Source: a virus. From it: a DNA stretch of 64,000 nucleotides. The notes beneath the pieces were generated by a model. That model did no database searches, was not told where the DNA came from, and saw nothing but the letters and a program-made list of their open reading frames with translations. Numbering within the stretch: the stretch's first letter is position 1; each line of letters begins with the position of its first letter. The translations under genes were made by a program, and so were the position numbers. The stretch spans positions 56,347 through 120,346 of the IMG/VR virus record IMGVR_UViG_3300044639_001309; one strand, written 5' to 3'. Shown piece by piece: positions 7,943 to 16,420 of the stretch.

Positions 7943-8361
7943 CCTAAAGGAATGACCCTGGGATTGTTGGCCAGTACCTTTTTGGCACTTGCAAGGAATT
8001 TGGTATCACGTTTAAAATCTGCAAGACGGCTTTCGGGATAAAACTTGACAGTGAGTTGATCAATATTAAAGTGAGCTTTCTTAATCTGATCTGCTACCTT
8101 GTTATACGGCTGTGTCTCTAGCTCTTTGATTAGGGACTGTTCTTTGGCCACAGCCTTTTCAAATTTAGTTTTGTCTTTGTGATAGGTTGCAATGTAGTCT
8201 GTCCTAAGTTTAACATTAGTATGACACATGTCAATTCCCCATTGTAAATGATGTTGGGCTTCTGCTAGATTCTTGTACTGCCTGGGCGTCTTACGCTCAG
8301 TCCAGCCCATGTCATTGACCTGCAAGTAGGTACCATTGTCTAATAGGATAGTGTGTTTCAT
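7939..8361 (-). CDS. Hypothetical early protein
   Basis: The 140-residue, basic, mostly helical protein starts MKHTILLDNGTYLQVNDMGW. A central Lys/Glu/Gln-rich stretch may form a coiled coil. It has its own strong promoter (8395-8423), so it is probably an early gene. No family recognised. Confidence 0.7.
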   Translation of the reverse strand: MKHTILLDNGTYLQVNDMGWTERKTPRQYKNLAEAQHHLQWGIDMCHTNVKLRTDYIATYHKDKTKFEKAVAKEQSLIKELETQPYNKVADQIKKAHFNIDQLTVKFYPESRLADFKRDTKFLASAKKVLANNPRVIPLG

Positions 8362-8394
8362 TTTGGTAGCTTCCTTTTTAATTGCAATACAAGT

Positions 8395-8423
8395 ATTATA
8401 ACAAAACGGGAATTATCGGTCAA
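8395..8423 (-). promoter_or_regulatory. Strong sigma70-type promoter, TTGACC-17-TATAAT with extended -10
   Basis: TTGACC (8423-8418), spacer GATAATTCCCGTTTTGT, TATAAT (8400-8395), with TGT as extended -10. It is nearly identical to the promoter at 7914-7942 and again overlaps the TGA stop of the upstream gene (8420-8422). Confidence 0.87.
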
Positions 8424-8704
8424 CCAGGGTACTTGGGGTACTTGGGACGTTTGGGGCAGAAGGGACAGTCAGCATCCTTGCATGTGCCTTCCAACCACTT
8501 GTTGCAAGGGTCACAATAATTGCTGTCAAATTCAAAATTATAACTGCGAAAAGTGCCACAATGGAAACATCCAATATCCTCCTTGGGGTCAAACTGTAGT
8601 CGTACCTTGGGATTGGCATTACGACGGCTGAGATTTGGATTGCGGTCATGCGCCTCCGCTTTCATTGTTGTGAGATACCCTCTACTATTTTCCCAACCAT
8701 TCAT
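8420..8704 (-). CDS. Small zinc-ribbon protein
   Basis: The product has 94 residues when started at ATG 8704, 4 bases after the upstream stop. An in-frame ATG at 8821 lies inside the neighbouring gene and is less likely. The second half holds CFHC, then CDPC, then CKDADCPFCPKRPK, so two zinc-binding knuckles are probable. The C-terminus is a Pro/Lys/Tyr tail. Role unknown; a nucleic-acid or protein-binding adaptor is possible. Confidence 0.65.
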   Translation of the reverse strand: MNGWENSRGYLTTMKAEAHDRNPNLSRRNANPKVRLQFDPKEDIGCFHCGTFRSYNFEFDSNYCDPCNKWLEGTCKDADCPFCPKRPKYPKYPG

Positions 8705-8708
8705 AATC

Positions 8709-8969
8709 TTACTCCGAAAACTCGTAAAACTTAACGCTGGCATCCAATTTCTGCAATTCACGTGCCGCGGCAGACAATTGACGATAGCGGGCTTGGACCT
8801 GGCTACGGGGCAGTTCGCCATCGCAGGTCAAGTTCTCTGGACTTAAATCTGCATCCAAACTGTCAGCAACTTGCTGACGACCGGCGGCTGTGGTGATTTC
8901 ATATTGACGACCATTAAAAATCGCATTCCATTTGTTTTTTTGGTCAATGTATGCTTGAAGTGCTTTCAT
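8709..8969 (-). CDS. Hypothetical early protein
   Basis: The 86-residue product starts MKALQAYIDQKNKWNAIFNG and is largely helical (SQVQARYRQLSAAARELQKL). AGGAG lies upstream of the ATG and a strong promoter at 9000-9028. No family recognised. Confidence 0.65.
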   Translation of the reverse strand: MKALQAYIDQKNKWNAIFNGRQYEITTAAGRQQVADSLDADLSPENLTCDGELPRSQVQARYRQLSAAARELQKLDASVKFYEFSE

Positions 8970-8999
8970 CTCTAACTCCTTTTTAATTACTATACAAGT

Positions 9000-9028
9000 A
9001 TTATAGCAAAAGAGAAATTATCGGTCAA
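9000..9028 (-). promoter_or_regulatory. Strong sigma70-type promoter, TTGACC-17-TATAAT with extended -10
   Basis: TTGACC (9028-9023), spacer GATAATTTCTCTTTTGC, TATAAT (9005-9000). It shares the GATAATT and TTTGC blocks with the other early promoters and stands directly downstream of a terminator (9041-9059), so it insulates and restarts transcription. Confidence 0.87.
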
Positions 9029-9037
9029 CCAAAAGAA

Positions 9038-9063
9038 AAAACCCTAGAATTACTAGGGTTTTT
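9038..9063. terminator. Bidirectional intrinsic terminator
   Basis: ACCCTAG and CTAGGGT (9041-9059) pair around AATTA, flanked by A runs on the left and T runs on the right, so either strand gives a hairpin plus U tract. On the minus strand it ends the 9256-9489/9084-9284 operon. Confidence 0.8.
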
Positions 9064-9083
9064 GTTGTAAAAAAGCCACAATT

Positions 9084-9284
9084 TTAGGTTGACAAGCAAC
9101 GAAATAATTGGGAATTTAGATCGTCGATTTCTTCGCGGGGAACATAGAAATCTGTAGTACTATCGTAGTACTCACCGGCTTTGGGGTCATAGTACAATAC
9201 CCTGCCATTGACATAATGAAACGGACCTTCTAACCCTTTGCGGGGCAAAAAGCGATCATCCTTTTGAAACTTTACCCAGGCCAT
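9084..9284 (-). CDS. Small protein of unknown function
   Basis: The product has 66 residues from ATG 9284, which has AAGGAG 7 bases upstream. An in-frame upstream ATG at 9305 has no such site. The sequence (GPFHYVNGRVLYYDPKAGEY) looks like a small beta domain with many Tyr and Asp. It overlaps the upstream gene by 29 bases. Confidence 0.65.
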   Translation of the reverse strand: MAWVKFQKDDRFLPRKGLEGPFHYVNGRVLYYDPKAGEYYDSTTDFYVPREEIDDLNSQLFRCLST

Positions 9285-9489
9285 TTCGGAACTCCTTGTC
9301 AACATAAAATTGGATTAGTTCTCGTTGAATTTGTGTGATTAAATCACCATGGTCTTCGTTGACAACAAAGCGAACAGGACAGTCGCCCCATTTGGCTGTG
9401 CGATTGAACTCGGCAAACCATTGTCGATGTTCTTTGTTGTAGGGGTTAAAAACAACCCAGGGACGACCGTGCAATGCTAGTCTGCTCAT
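9256..9489 (-). CDS. Small protein of unknown function
   Basis: The 77-residue protein begins MSRLALHGRPWVVFNPYNKE. It has many aromatic and Arg residues and no recognised motif. It is the first gene after the promoter at 9529-9557. Confidence 0.6.
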   Translation of the reverse strand: MSRLALHGRPWVVFNPYNKEHRQWFAEFNRTAKWGDCPVRFVVNEDHGDLITQIQRELIQFYVDKEFRNGLGKVSKG

Positions 9490-9528
9490 TTAATAGGCTC
9501 CATGTTCTAAAGTTTTAAACATAACGCA

Positions 9529-9557
9529 ATTATAAAATAATTCCAATTTTGTGTCAA
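9529..9557 (-). promoter_or_regulatory. Sigma70-type promoter, TTGACA-17-TATAAT
   Basis: TTGACA (9557-9552), 17-base AT-rich spacer, TATAAT (9534-9529): perfect consensus on both boxes but without the TGn extension or GATAATT block of the other early promoters. It drives the 9256-9489 operon. Confidence 0.85.
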
Positions 9558-9576
9558 CCTCTAAGTTAGTAACCGC

Positions 9577-11454
9577 TTACAATTGGGTATCTGTGGGGAC
9601 ACCGACAGCACCTAAAGCGGCGATATTTCTAGCTTCACGCATGGATGCAATAATTGCCTGTCCTGTTTGGTTGCTGACATCAGCCACGCTGTTGATATAG
9701 TCTGCGGCCTGACCGGGCTCTACATCCTTGCCATAAGAGGCCAGACTTGATGCAAACGACAGTACAGAAGATGTTGCGTTTGGCTGTAGGTTAGCAAAGT
9801 CAATCTGTGCTTTGGCTTGATTGGTTTTTTCTCTTTCCAGCTGAGCTGCCATATTACCAAATGCTGATGTTGTTATGGCAACATTGGTAGAATTTGTTGT
9901 GGCAATGTTTGAAATATCGCTGGCCGCAATTGGGATTAGTACATCAAAAACACTAGCATACAAACTTGGAGCAGAGTTTGCTGGCCCATACGTTCCTGCA
10001 CCAGGCTGTGGTGCTGGTATTATAATTTCTCCCAGTTCCGCCGGAGGTGGCGACGGATTTGGATTAGATTGATTGTAGGCGCCGTTTAACACATAATTCA
10101 TCACAGTAAACACGCCAAGTTTGACAGCACTATTTGGATTTCCGTCGTCAAATGTCAGAGTATAAAATGCATTTGCCGTTGCAAGGTTTGACATGGTTGC
10201 TGTCACAATTGGCAATTCTATATTTTGTACTGCTCCGGCAGCTGTGCCAATCACATCATTTAATACAAGAGTATTCCCTGGACCTGTTCCTGATCCCAGT
10301 TGTGATTGTAATGTAGAACCAACTGAAGCCGGCACTGGAGTTGTTAAAGCATTTATATCTCCAAGACCTGTGTTGGTTTCTAGACTGGTAACTGCTTTGC
10401 TCATTGATACCAGCGTGGAATTAAAAATCCCTTTAATCTGCATCAGCGATGCTACCAGTGCTTTGTTGGCCAATGCCTGGTCCTGCGGAATAATTTTTTG
10501 TAACGTGTTATAAAGATCAATGTATGTCTGTGGCAGTAGTGTTGCCAACTGTTGATTAACGCTGCCTGACTGGTCTACATAAATTTTTTGTAATCCGTTG
10601 GCAGTAGGTGCAGTAAATCCGCCAAAGCTGGTAGGAAAAATTTTGACAGGATTTAGTAAATCAGCCATTGTTGAAATATTACTTGTGGTAACTTTCATAA
10701 TAGCGTTGACCTGTGATAGTGCATCACCTGTGATTTTTGTCATGCCTTCGTACAAGGCTTTGTTTACATTTTCAGCGAACTCGACTTTGGCTATACTGTT
10801 TAATTGACTGTCAGTGGCACCGGCAGCAATGGCCATGGCACGGATAGCAGGTGTTAGTCCTGCTACGTTTACAAACTGTTTTAGCAATGCGGCAGGACTT
10901 CCAAGACTATTAAGGTCTTTAAGATTGATCAGGCTGCCAAGCTTTTGCAGATCTTCACCAAACTTTTGCAAATTTGAATTAACACTGGAAAATCCACCAG
11001 TGGTCAGATCATCCATGTTGGTAAAAGTGGTTGCAAGTGTTTTGGATTTTTCGTTGGCTTTTAAGAATTGGTTAGCCTGTGAAATATACCCCTGTGACTG
11101 AGAAAAAATTTGTGTGAACTTGCTGACATCACTGTTACCCGTTTCTGTATTGGCAATCATTGTGATATAGCCAGTGAACCCAGTGGTATAGGTATTGCCT
11201 AATGCATTGGCCGCAGATGATGGAATAGCATTGGTAACAGCAGGAAAGTTTGATGCTCCCAGCGTCTGAAGATCTGCTATTGTGGCATTGCCAATATTGC
11301 CAGCAATGGCATTGGCCACCACACCCATAAACTGCTTAACAACAGCAACGTTGTTGTAATTGGTAATATTCAAAGTTAGATTGCCACTGACAGTGATGCC
11401 TTGATTTTCTGTAAGGCCTGCGCTGGCAATCAATTGAGTAGGACTTAGACCCAT
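9577..11454 (-). CDS. Large probable virion protein (baseplate or tail-associated), unknown
   Basis: The 625-residue protein is rich in Ala, Asn, Thr and Ser with few Cys, as in phage structural proteins. The N-terminal half alternates helices and NTT-type stretches, a Pro-rich linker (SNPNPSPPPAELG) lies near residue 460, and the C-terminus is helical. It sits 3 bases after the PAAR tail-tip gene, suggesting a baseplate or tail role. I do not recognise a T4 counterpart. Confidence 0.6.
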   Translation of the reverse strand: MGLSPTQLIASAGLTENQGITVSGNLTLNITNYNNVAVVKQFMGVVANAIAGNIGNATIADLQTLGASNFPAVTNAIPSSAANALGNTYTTGFTGYITMIANTETGNSDVSKFTQIFSQSQGYISQANQFLKANEKSKTLATTFTNMDDLTTGGFSSVNSNLQKFGEDLQKLGSLINLKDLNSLGSPAALLKQFVNVAGLTPAIRAMAIAAGATDSQLNSIAKVEFAENVNKALYEGMTKITGDALSQVNAIMKVTTSNISTMADLLNPVKIFPTSFGGFTAPTANGLQKIYVDQSGSVNQQLATLLPQTYIDLYNTLQKIIPQDQALANKALVASLMQIKGIFNSTLVSMSKAVTSLETNTGLGDINALTTPVPASVGSTLQSQLGSGTGPGNTLVLNDVIGTAAGAVQNIELPIVTATMSNLATANAFYTLTFDDGNPNSAVKLGVFTVMNYVLNGAYNQSNPNPSPPPAELGEIIIPAPQPGAGTYGPANSAPSLYASVFDVLIPIAASDISNIATTNSTNVAITTSAFGNMAAQLEREKTNQAKAQIDFANLQPNATSSVLSFASSLASYGKDVEPGQAADYINSVADVSNQTGQAIIASMREARNIAALGAVGVPTDTQL

Positions 11455-11457
11455 TTT

Positions 11458-11748
11458 TTATCCTGCAAATACATCGCCGGATCCCTGACTAATTTGTGTG
11501 CATTCTGGACCAAGGGCGTCGCCAACTCTGGCAATGGGTTTACCGTTCACAAACACAGATCCTGACCCACCGGTGACTTTTGATTCGTGGATGGGGCATC
11601 TGCCCTTTTTAAGTTTGTGTGGGTCTGTGCTGTCTCCTTGGCGCACAACGCCAACGCCGTTTACTTTTACATCTCCACTGCCTGATATTAAAGTAGGCGG
11701 GCTACAATCAACCACACATTTATCACCGATTCTTGCTACTGCTGGCAC
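11458..11748 (-). CDS. PAAR-domain tail-spike tip protein (gp5.4-like)
   Basis: The 96-residue product starts at GTG 11748 with GGAGAG just upstream, giving (M)PAVARIGDKCVVDCSPPTL, the normal PAAR start. Gly-rich turns (SGSGDVKVNG, GGSGSVFVNGKPIARVGD) repeat as in PAAR proteins, and His and Cys residues can bind the metal at the cone tip. PAAR proteins sharpen the membrane-piercing spike on gp5-like trimers. The gene overlaps the upstream one by 26 bases. Confidence 0.9.
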   Translation of the reverse strand: MPAVARIGDKCVVDCSPPTLISGSGDVKVNGVGVVRQGDSTDPHKLKKGRCPIHESKVTGGSGSVFVNGKPIARVGDALGPECTQISQGSGDVFAG

Positions 11749-11938
11749 GTTCTCTCTCCATAAGATCTTTAAATCTACTTTTCCAAAGATCAATTTCATC
11801 GTGATCTTTGTCATTGTGTGGTGGCGGAGGAATCTCCGGGTCAAACTCAATAACGTGATCAAGAATTTCGGGAATGTCTTCGTATCTAAGATAGGTATCG
11901 ACTTTCCCGTTAACCATGATTTTAAAGCAATGAGGCAT
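11723..11938 (-). CDS. Conserved small phage protein
   Basis: The 71-residue product MPHCFKIMVNGKVDTYLRYE then DIPEILDHVIEF resembles conserved hypothetical proteins of T4-like marine phages. The Pro-rich turn and acidic helix (PPPPHNDKDHDEIDLW) are typical. It may take part in tail assembly because it is coupled to the PAAR gene, but no function is known. Its ATG overlaps the upstream stop by one base (TAATG). Confidence 0.7.
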   Translation of the reverse strand: MPHCFKIMVNGKVDTYLRYEDIPEILDHVIEFDPEIPPPPHNDKDHDEIDLWKSRFKDLMERERASSSKNR

Positions 11939-12237
11939 TAGCCTGTGATAATTTGCTTGCTAATTGGCGCAATTCCAGTAGTAGCCTGAATGTAACTGTT
12001 ACGAACATCCTCACGAGCTTCGGCAATCATTGCCCAACTAGAATTATTTAGTCGCATATCTTTGTCCTTGTTTGCACTAAACAAAGTTGGCATCATTTGT
12101 AAACCTTGTGGGCTTAGTACGCAACTAATTGGTTCTTTGATAATCATGTAATCAGCATGAATTTCAAGTATTTTTGCAACTAGTTCTTCTCCGGTGATAA
12201 GTTTGAATGTATAAGTTTCGTTAATTTCTGGTTTCAT
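11938..12237 (-). CDS. Conserved phage protein, possible Sm-like beta-barrel
   Basis: The 99-residue protein starts with TYTFKLITGEELVAKILEI, a pattern like the first strands of Sm/Hfq-type barrels. The rest (PISCVLSPQGLQMMPTLFSA) is conserved-looking but unassigned. It overlaps glutaredoxin by 4 bases (ATGA) and the next gene by 1 base. The Sm-like reading is a guess from the strand pattern only. Confidence 0.6.
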   Translation of the reverse strand: MKPEINETYTFKLITGEELVAKILEIHADYMIIKEPISCVLSPQGLQMMPTLFSANKDKDMRLNNSSWAMIAEAREDVRNSYIQATTGIAPISKQIITG

Positions 12238-12503
12238 AATGTTCCTAGGTTATTAGTAATACCCAAACGTGTTTTAATTTCGTCTGCGTTAAGCTTACTT
12301 AAACCTTGAAAGCCACCATCAACAAATAATTTGTCACCATTATAAATTTGCGGAACTGTGCGGTGTCCTTCACTGACAATGAACTCACGAGCACTGGTGT
12401 CTTGGTCAATTTTAACTTCATCAAATGGAATTTCCCATTTTGTTAATAGTGCTTTTGCTTGATCGCAAAACGGGCAATGATTTTTTGAATATACTGTTAT
12501 CAT
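12234..12503 (-). CDS. Glutaredoxin
   Basis: The 89-residue protein has the CPFC active site (residues 10-13, NHCPFCDQAKALL), the cis-proline TVPQIYNG and the GGFQGL glutathione-binding motif of classical glutaredoxins. It probably reduces the phage ribonucleotide reductase, whose genes lie directly upstream, as T4 NrdC does. Confidence 0.95.
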   Translation of the reverse strand: MITVYSKNHCPFCDQAKALLTKWEIPFDEVKIDQDTSAREFIVSEGHRTVPQIYNGDKLFVDGGFQGLSKLNADEIKTRLGITNNLGTL

Positions 12504-12529
12504 TATTGTTTTCCTTATTAAAACTGATT

Positions 12530-13657
12530 TTATAAACTCAATCCTGTAAATGTGTTTGAGTCAACATCTTGTCTTGTGCCACCAACAATATAACTAGAAA
12601 TTTCTGTTTCCTGAGGTGCCACTTGTACGTCGGCGCCGGCAATCCATTTGGCAGTCCAAGGCAACGGATTACTTCCTGTTTTTATTCCACAGTCTAATCC
12701 TATTGCAGTCATACGTTTACAGGTCAACCAGTCCACATAATCAGACAACAGTTTTTCATTGAGTCCGATCATTGACCCATCTTTAAACAAATAACGAGCC
12801 CAGGATTTTTCTTGTGCGGCAGCGGCCAAAAACATTTTTTCACATTCAACTTTGGTTTCTTCTCTAATACGAGCAAAGTCAGGATCATCTTTAGGTAGGA
12901 TTTTAATTAATGTTTGTGTAGATGCCAGGTGCAGATTTTCGTCGCGGGCAATTAATTTAATAATCTTGGCATTGCCTTCCATTTTCTTGAGTTCTGCAAA
13001 TGCCCAACTACAAGCAAAACTAACATAAAAACGAATGCCTTCCAATGCATTGACGCTATTAATAGCCAACCATAGTTTTTTCTTAAGTTCATATTCATTC
13101 ACCACAATATCTTTGCCATTGACAACGTGATTTCCTGCACCTAAATATTGATACGCAGTACTTGCTTCAATGCAGTCATCATAGTACTTGCTAATATCCT
13201 TGGCGCATTCTATGATTTCGTCGACGTTGGTTAAGTCATCAAATACTGTACTCGGATCCGAAAACACATTTCGAATAATATGAGTGTAGCTACGACTGTG
13301 AATGGTTTCGCTGAATGCCCAGGTCTCGATCCAAGTTTCTAATTCTGGAATTGATACCAATGGTAAAAAAGCAAGATTAGGACTACGGCCTTGCACACTA
13401 TCTAATAAGATCTGTCGTTTTAAATTACTAGTAAAAATATGTTGTTCAAAATCAGTCAAGTCTTTAAAGTCTTTGGCATCTCGTAATACATCAACTTCTT
13501 CGGGTCTCCAAAAGAAACCCAATTGTTTGTCAGTTAACTTGTCAAATTGTTTGTACTTTAGTGTTTCGTATCGTTGTACATTAACCGGTCCAGTAGGGTC
13601 CAGAAAAGCTAATTTTTCCGTGTGATGTTTTGTTGTTATTGGATTGAATACTGACAT
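12530..13657 (-). CDS. nrdB: Ribonucleotide reductase class Ia beta subunit
   Basis: The 375-residue protein carries the di-iron ligand motifs: [28 protein letters not shown] and [12 protein letters not shown]. It generates the tyrosyl radical used by NrdA to make deoxynucleotides. The order nrdA-nrdB-glutaredoxin on the minus strand matches a dNTP-supply operon. Spacing to nrdA is 12 bases. Confidence 0.97.
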   Translation of the reverse strand: MSVFNPITTKHHTEKLAFLDPTGPVNVQRYETLKYKQFDKLTDKQLGFFWRPEEVDVLRDAKDFKDLTDFEQHIFTSNLKRQILLDSVQGRSPNLAFLPLVSIPELETWIETWAFSETIHSRSYTHIIRNVFSDPSTVFDDLTNVDEIIECAKDISKYYDDCIEASTAYQYLGAGNHVVNGKDIVVNEYELKKKLWLAINSVNALEGIRFYVSFACSWAFAELKKMEGNAKIIKLIARDENLHLASTQTLIKILPKDDPDFARIREETKVECEKMFLAAAAQEKSWARYLFKDGSMIGLNEKLLSDYVDWLTCKRMTAIGLDCGIKTGSNPLPWTAKWIAGADVQVAPQETEISSYIVGGTRQDVDSNTFTGLSL

Positions 13658-13669
13658 GTTATTTCTCTT

Positions 13670-15988
13670 TTAAATCTTGCAACTGTCACAATCATCCGCA
13701 GATTGATCGACAGTAGTATCAACACTTTCTAACAGTATTGACTTTCCTTGCGACAGTCTTTCAGCGTCAATTTCTCCGCTACCATCGTATGTATTGAAAT
13801 AGTATAGCTGTTTGCCACCATACTTAAAGAACATGATAAGATGCTTGAGCATTTCGCTCATTGGAATCTTTTCATCTTCGAAAAATTGTGGATTGTAACT
13901 TGTGTTAACGCTAATACCCTGATCAATATATTTTTGCAGGACTGCCATAATTTTCAAATATCCCTCTGGGCTTTTTTGACTCCATAGCAGTTCATATTTG
14001 TTTTTTAGTCGACGATACTCTGGTACAACCTGCTTGAGCACACCATCTTTACTTTGTTTAATAGAAACATAGCTACGAGGTGGTTCAACCCCGTTGGTAC
14101 TGTTGCTAATTTGCGCACTAGTCTCTGCTGGCATTAGAGCCATCAGTGTACTATTACGAATACCATGCTCGCGTAATTGACTACGTAGACCTTCCCAGTT
14201 AACATAGTCAACATGCGGGACTAGTTCGTCAACTTCATGTTTATATGTGTCGATTGGAAGAATACCATCACCGTATTTGGTTTCATTGTTCTTGGGACAT
14301 GCTCCTCTTTCCTTGGCAAGATCTGCGCTGGCTTTAATTAGGTAATAACTCCAGTACTGTGCCCATTTGTCAACCACTGGTAATGCCCTTGGGTCAGTAT
14401 AGGTTAAATCATTTTTTGCTAACCAGTAGGCAAAATTAATAATGCCAACGCCTAATGGTCTGCGATTTTGTGTAGCAAGTTCGGCAGCAATAATAGGATA
14501 ACTTTGATAGGATAACAAATTGTCTAGTCCTCGAACAGCAAGTGTACAGGCTTTTTCCATGTCTTCGGGTTCTCTAAACACTCCCCAGTTGATAGCACTC
14601 AATGTACATAGTGCAATTTCGCCTTCGGTGTCGTGTATGTCTTTAAGAGGTTTAGTCGGCAAATCAATTTCACAGCAAAGATTGCTTTGTTTAATTGGTG
14701 CAAGTTCAGGTTTGAAACTGCTGTGACTGTTGGCGTGGTCAACGTTCTGCAAGTACACACGACCTGTATCTTTACGTTCTTGCATGAATGCAGTAAACAG
14801 ATCAATTGCCTTGACTTTCTTTTTACGCAACTTGGTATTACGTTCGGCTGTTTCGTATAGTTCTCTGAAACGATCTACATCAGCATAAAACGCATCAAAC
14901 ATTTCAGGAACATCGTGTGGACTAAACAACGTGATGTCACCTCCACTGAGTAATCGTTCGTACATGACTTTGTTGAACTGTACTCCGTAGTCCATGTGTC
15001 GAACACGATTGTCTTCGGTGCCTTTGTTGTTTTTAAGAACCAACAGGTCTTCAACTTCTAAATGCCATACTGGATAATACAATGTTGCCGCTCCATTACG
15101 AACGCCACCTTGGCTACAACTGCGTGTGCCAGCCTGGAACATTTTATAAAAGGGAATAACACCAGTGTGGTAAGCATCTCCATTACGGATGGGACTACCA
15201 ATAGCACGGATGCGTCCGGCGCCGATGCCAATACCGGCCTTTTGACTTACATATTTTACAATACTAGATGTCGTAGCGTTGATGCTGTCTAGGCTATCAT
15301 CTGTTTCAATGAGAACGCAGGAACTGAATTGACGTTGCGGTGTTCTAACTCCAGCCATTACTGGAGTAGGCAAACTAATTTGATGTGTGCTAATTGCATC
15401 GTAGTAATCCTTAACCCACATCATCCGTGCTTCTTTGGGATATTTGCTAAACAATGTTGCCGCAATAAGCATGTATGCAACCTGTGGTGTTTCTAATATC
15501 TCTTTGGTCACACGATTTTGTACAAGATATTTGCCGCGGAACTGTTCCATAGCCGCATAGGTCAATTGGTCGTCGCGATCATGTTTAACATGTCCATTTA
15601 AACGTTCCCACTCTTCTGAACTATAATCAGCTAGTAGCTCATGATCATAAAACCCACGAGCTACATTTTGTTCTACCAACTGAAAAAGATCACATGGTTC
15701 ATATTTGCCATAGACTTCTTTACGCAAGTGATAGTTGATTAACCGACCAGCAACATATTGATAATTTGGAGTTTCTTCACTGATTAGATCAGCGGCACTT
15801 TTTATTAGAGTTTCTTGAATGCTTGCAGTTGGGATTCCGTTGTAAAACTGTAAATGGCTTTTGATTTCTAATTCACTAGCACTGACTCCTGTGATTCCTT
15901 CTGTGGCCCAAAAAACTACTTTATGCATTTTTTCGAGATTGAGTGGTTCTCGATTACCATCTCTTTTTGTTACTTGTATTTGTGTCAT
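13670..15988 (-). CDS. nrdA: Ribonucleotide reductase class Ia alpha subunit
   Basis: The 772-residue protein has an N-terminal ATP-cone (about 1-90, starting IQVTKRDGNREPLNLEKMHK), so it can sense ATP/dATP. It also has catalytic-site cysteines (RQFSSCVLIETDD, SNLCCEIDLP), the conserved ALMPAETSAQISNSTNGVEP stretch and a C-terminal redox pair DDCDSCKI. It converts ribonucleoside diphosphates to deoxy forms. Full length, no intron or intein break seen. Confidence 0.97.
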   Translation of the reverse strand: MTQIQVTKRDGNREPLNLEKMHKVVFWATEGITGVSASELEIKSHLQFYNGIPTASIQETLIKSAADLISEETPNYQYVAGRLINYHLRKEVYGKYEPCDLFQLVEQNVARGFYDHELLADYSSEEWERLNGHVKHDRDDQLTYAAMEQFRGKYLVQNRVTKEILETPQVAYMLIAATLFSKYPKEARMMWVKDYYDAISTHQISLPTPVMAGVRTPQRQFSSCVLIETDDSLDSINATTSSIVKYVSQKAGIGIGAGRIRAIGSPIRNGDAYHTGVIPFYKMFQAGTRSCSQGGVRNGAATLYYPVWHLEVEDLLVLKNNKGTEDNRVRHMDYGVQFNKVMYERLLSGGDITLFSPHDVPEMFDAFYADVDRFRELYETAERNTKLRKKKVKAIDLFTAFMQERKDTGRVYLQNVDHANSHSSFKPELAPIKQSNLCCEIDLPTKPLKDIHDTEGEIALCTLSAINWGVFREPEDMEKACTLAVRGLDNLLSYQSYPIIAAELATQNRRPLGVGIINFAYWLAKNDLTYTDPRALPVVDKWAQYWSYYLIKASADLAKERGACPKNNETKYGDGILPIDTYKHEVDELVPHVDYVNWEGLRSQLREHGIRNSTLMALMPAETSAQISNSTNGVEPPRSYVSIKQSKDGVLKQVVPEYRRLKNKYELLWSQKSPEGYLKIMAVLQKYIDQGISVNTSYNPQFFEDEKIPMSEMLKHLIMFFKYGGKQLYYFNTYDGSGEIDAERLSQGKSILLESVDTTVDQSADDCDSCKI

Positions 15989-15991
15989 TGT

Positions 15992-16417
15992 TTAACCTAT
16001 TAAATAGCGTACTTTTTCGCTGTCAAGCGTTTTTTTAATTTTGATGTTTGCGGTAGAGATATTTAACAACTCTTCCGGGGACCAATTCAGTATATATTTC
16101 CCTTGGTTGATCAGGACTAAATTAGTCTCGTCACAACTGGCCAATTCAATTTTGTCAATATCTGGATGGTCTATCATCATAGTAGTATACACTATTCCTA
16201 GTGATCTTGCAAGATCACAGAACAGATTATCTGACAAAAGTTCCCAGGGATTTGGCCATGTTTCCAGATCGTCCCAATGTAGGTGGTACGGAGACCAAGG
16301 TGTTTGTTGCCACCAATGGTTTATTTTGTTTAAAGATGATTCAAGGCTAAGATTCTTAGCCTCTTCTCGAAGAATGGACCATTGTACTAAACGGTCCTCA
16401 AATTTTACAGGCCACAT
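15992..16417 (-). CDS. Hypothetical protein
   Basis: The 141-residue, Trp-rich protein begins MWPVKFEDRLVQWSILREEA, with NHWWQQTPWSPYHLHWDDLE in the middle. It lies 3 bases from nrdA and 3 from the tail fibre gene. Function not recognised; it may belong with the tail gene as an assembly factor. Confidence 0.65.
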   Translation of the reverse strand: MWPVKFEDRLVQWSILREEAKNLSLESSLNKINHWWQQTPWSPYHLHWDDLETWPNPWELLSDNLFCDLARSLGIVYTTMMIDHPDIDKIELASCDETNLVLINQGKYILNWSPEELLNISTANIKIKKTLDSEKVRYLIG

Positions 16418-16420
16418 TAA

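Noticed and set aside
8353-8846. Plus-strand open frames around the zinc-ribbon gene
   Set aside because: They run through minus-strand promoters and genes that have good ribosome sites and spacing; Cys/Trp content is an antisense effect.
11458-11862. Longer ATG start for the PAAR protein at 11862
   Set aside because: The extension lies in the coding part of the upstream 71-residue gene, and GTG at 11748 with a good ribosome site gives the normal PAAR N-terminus.
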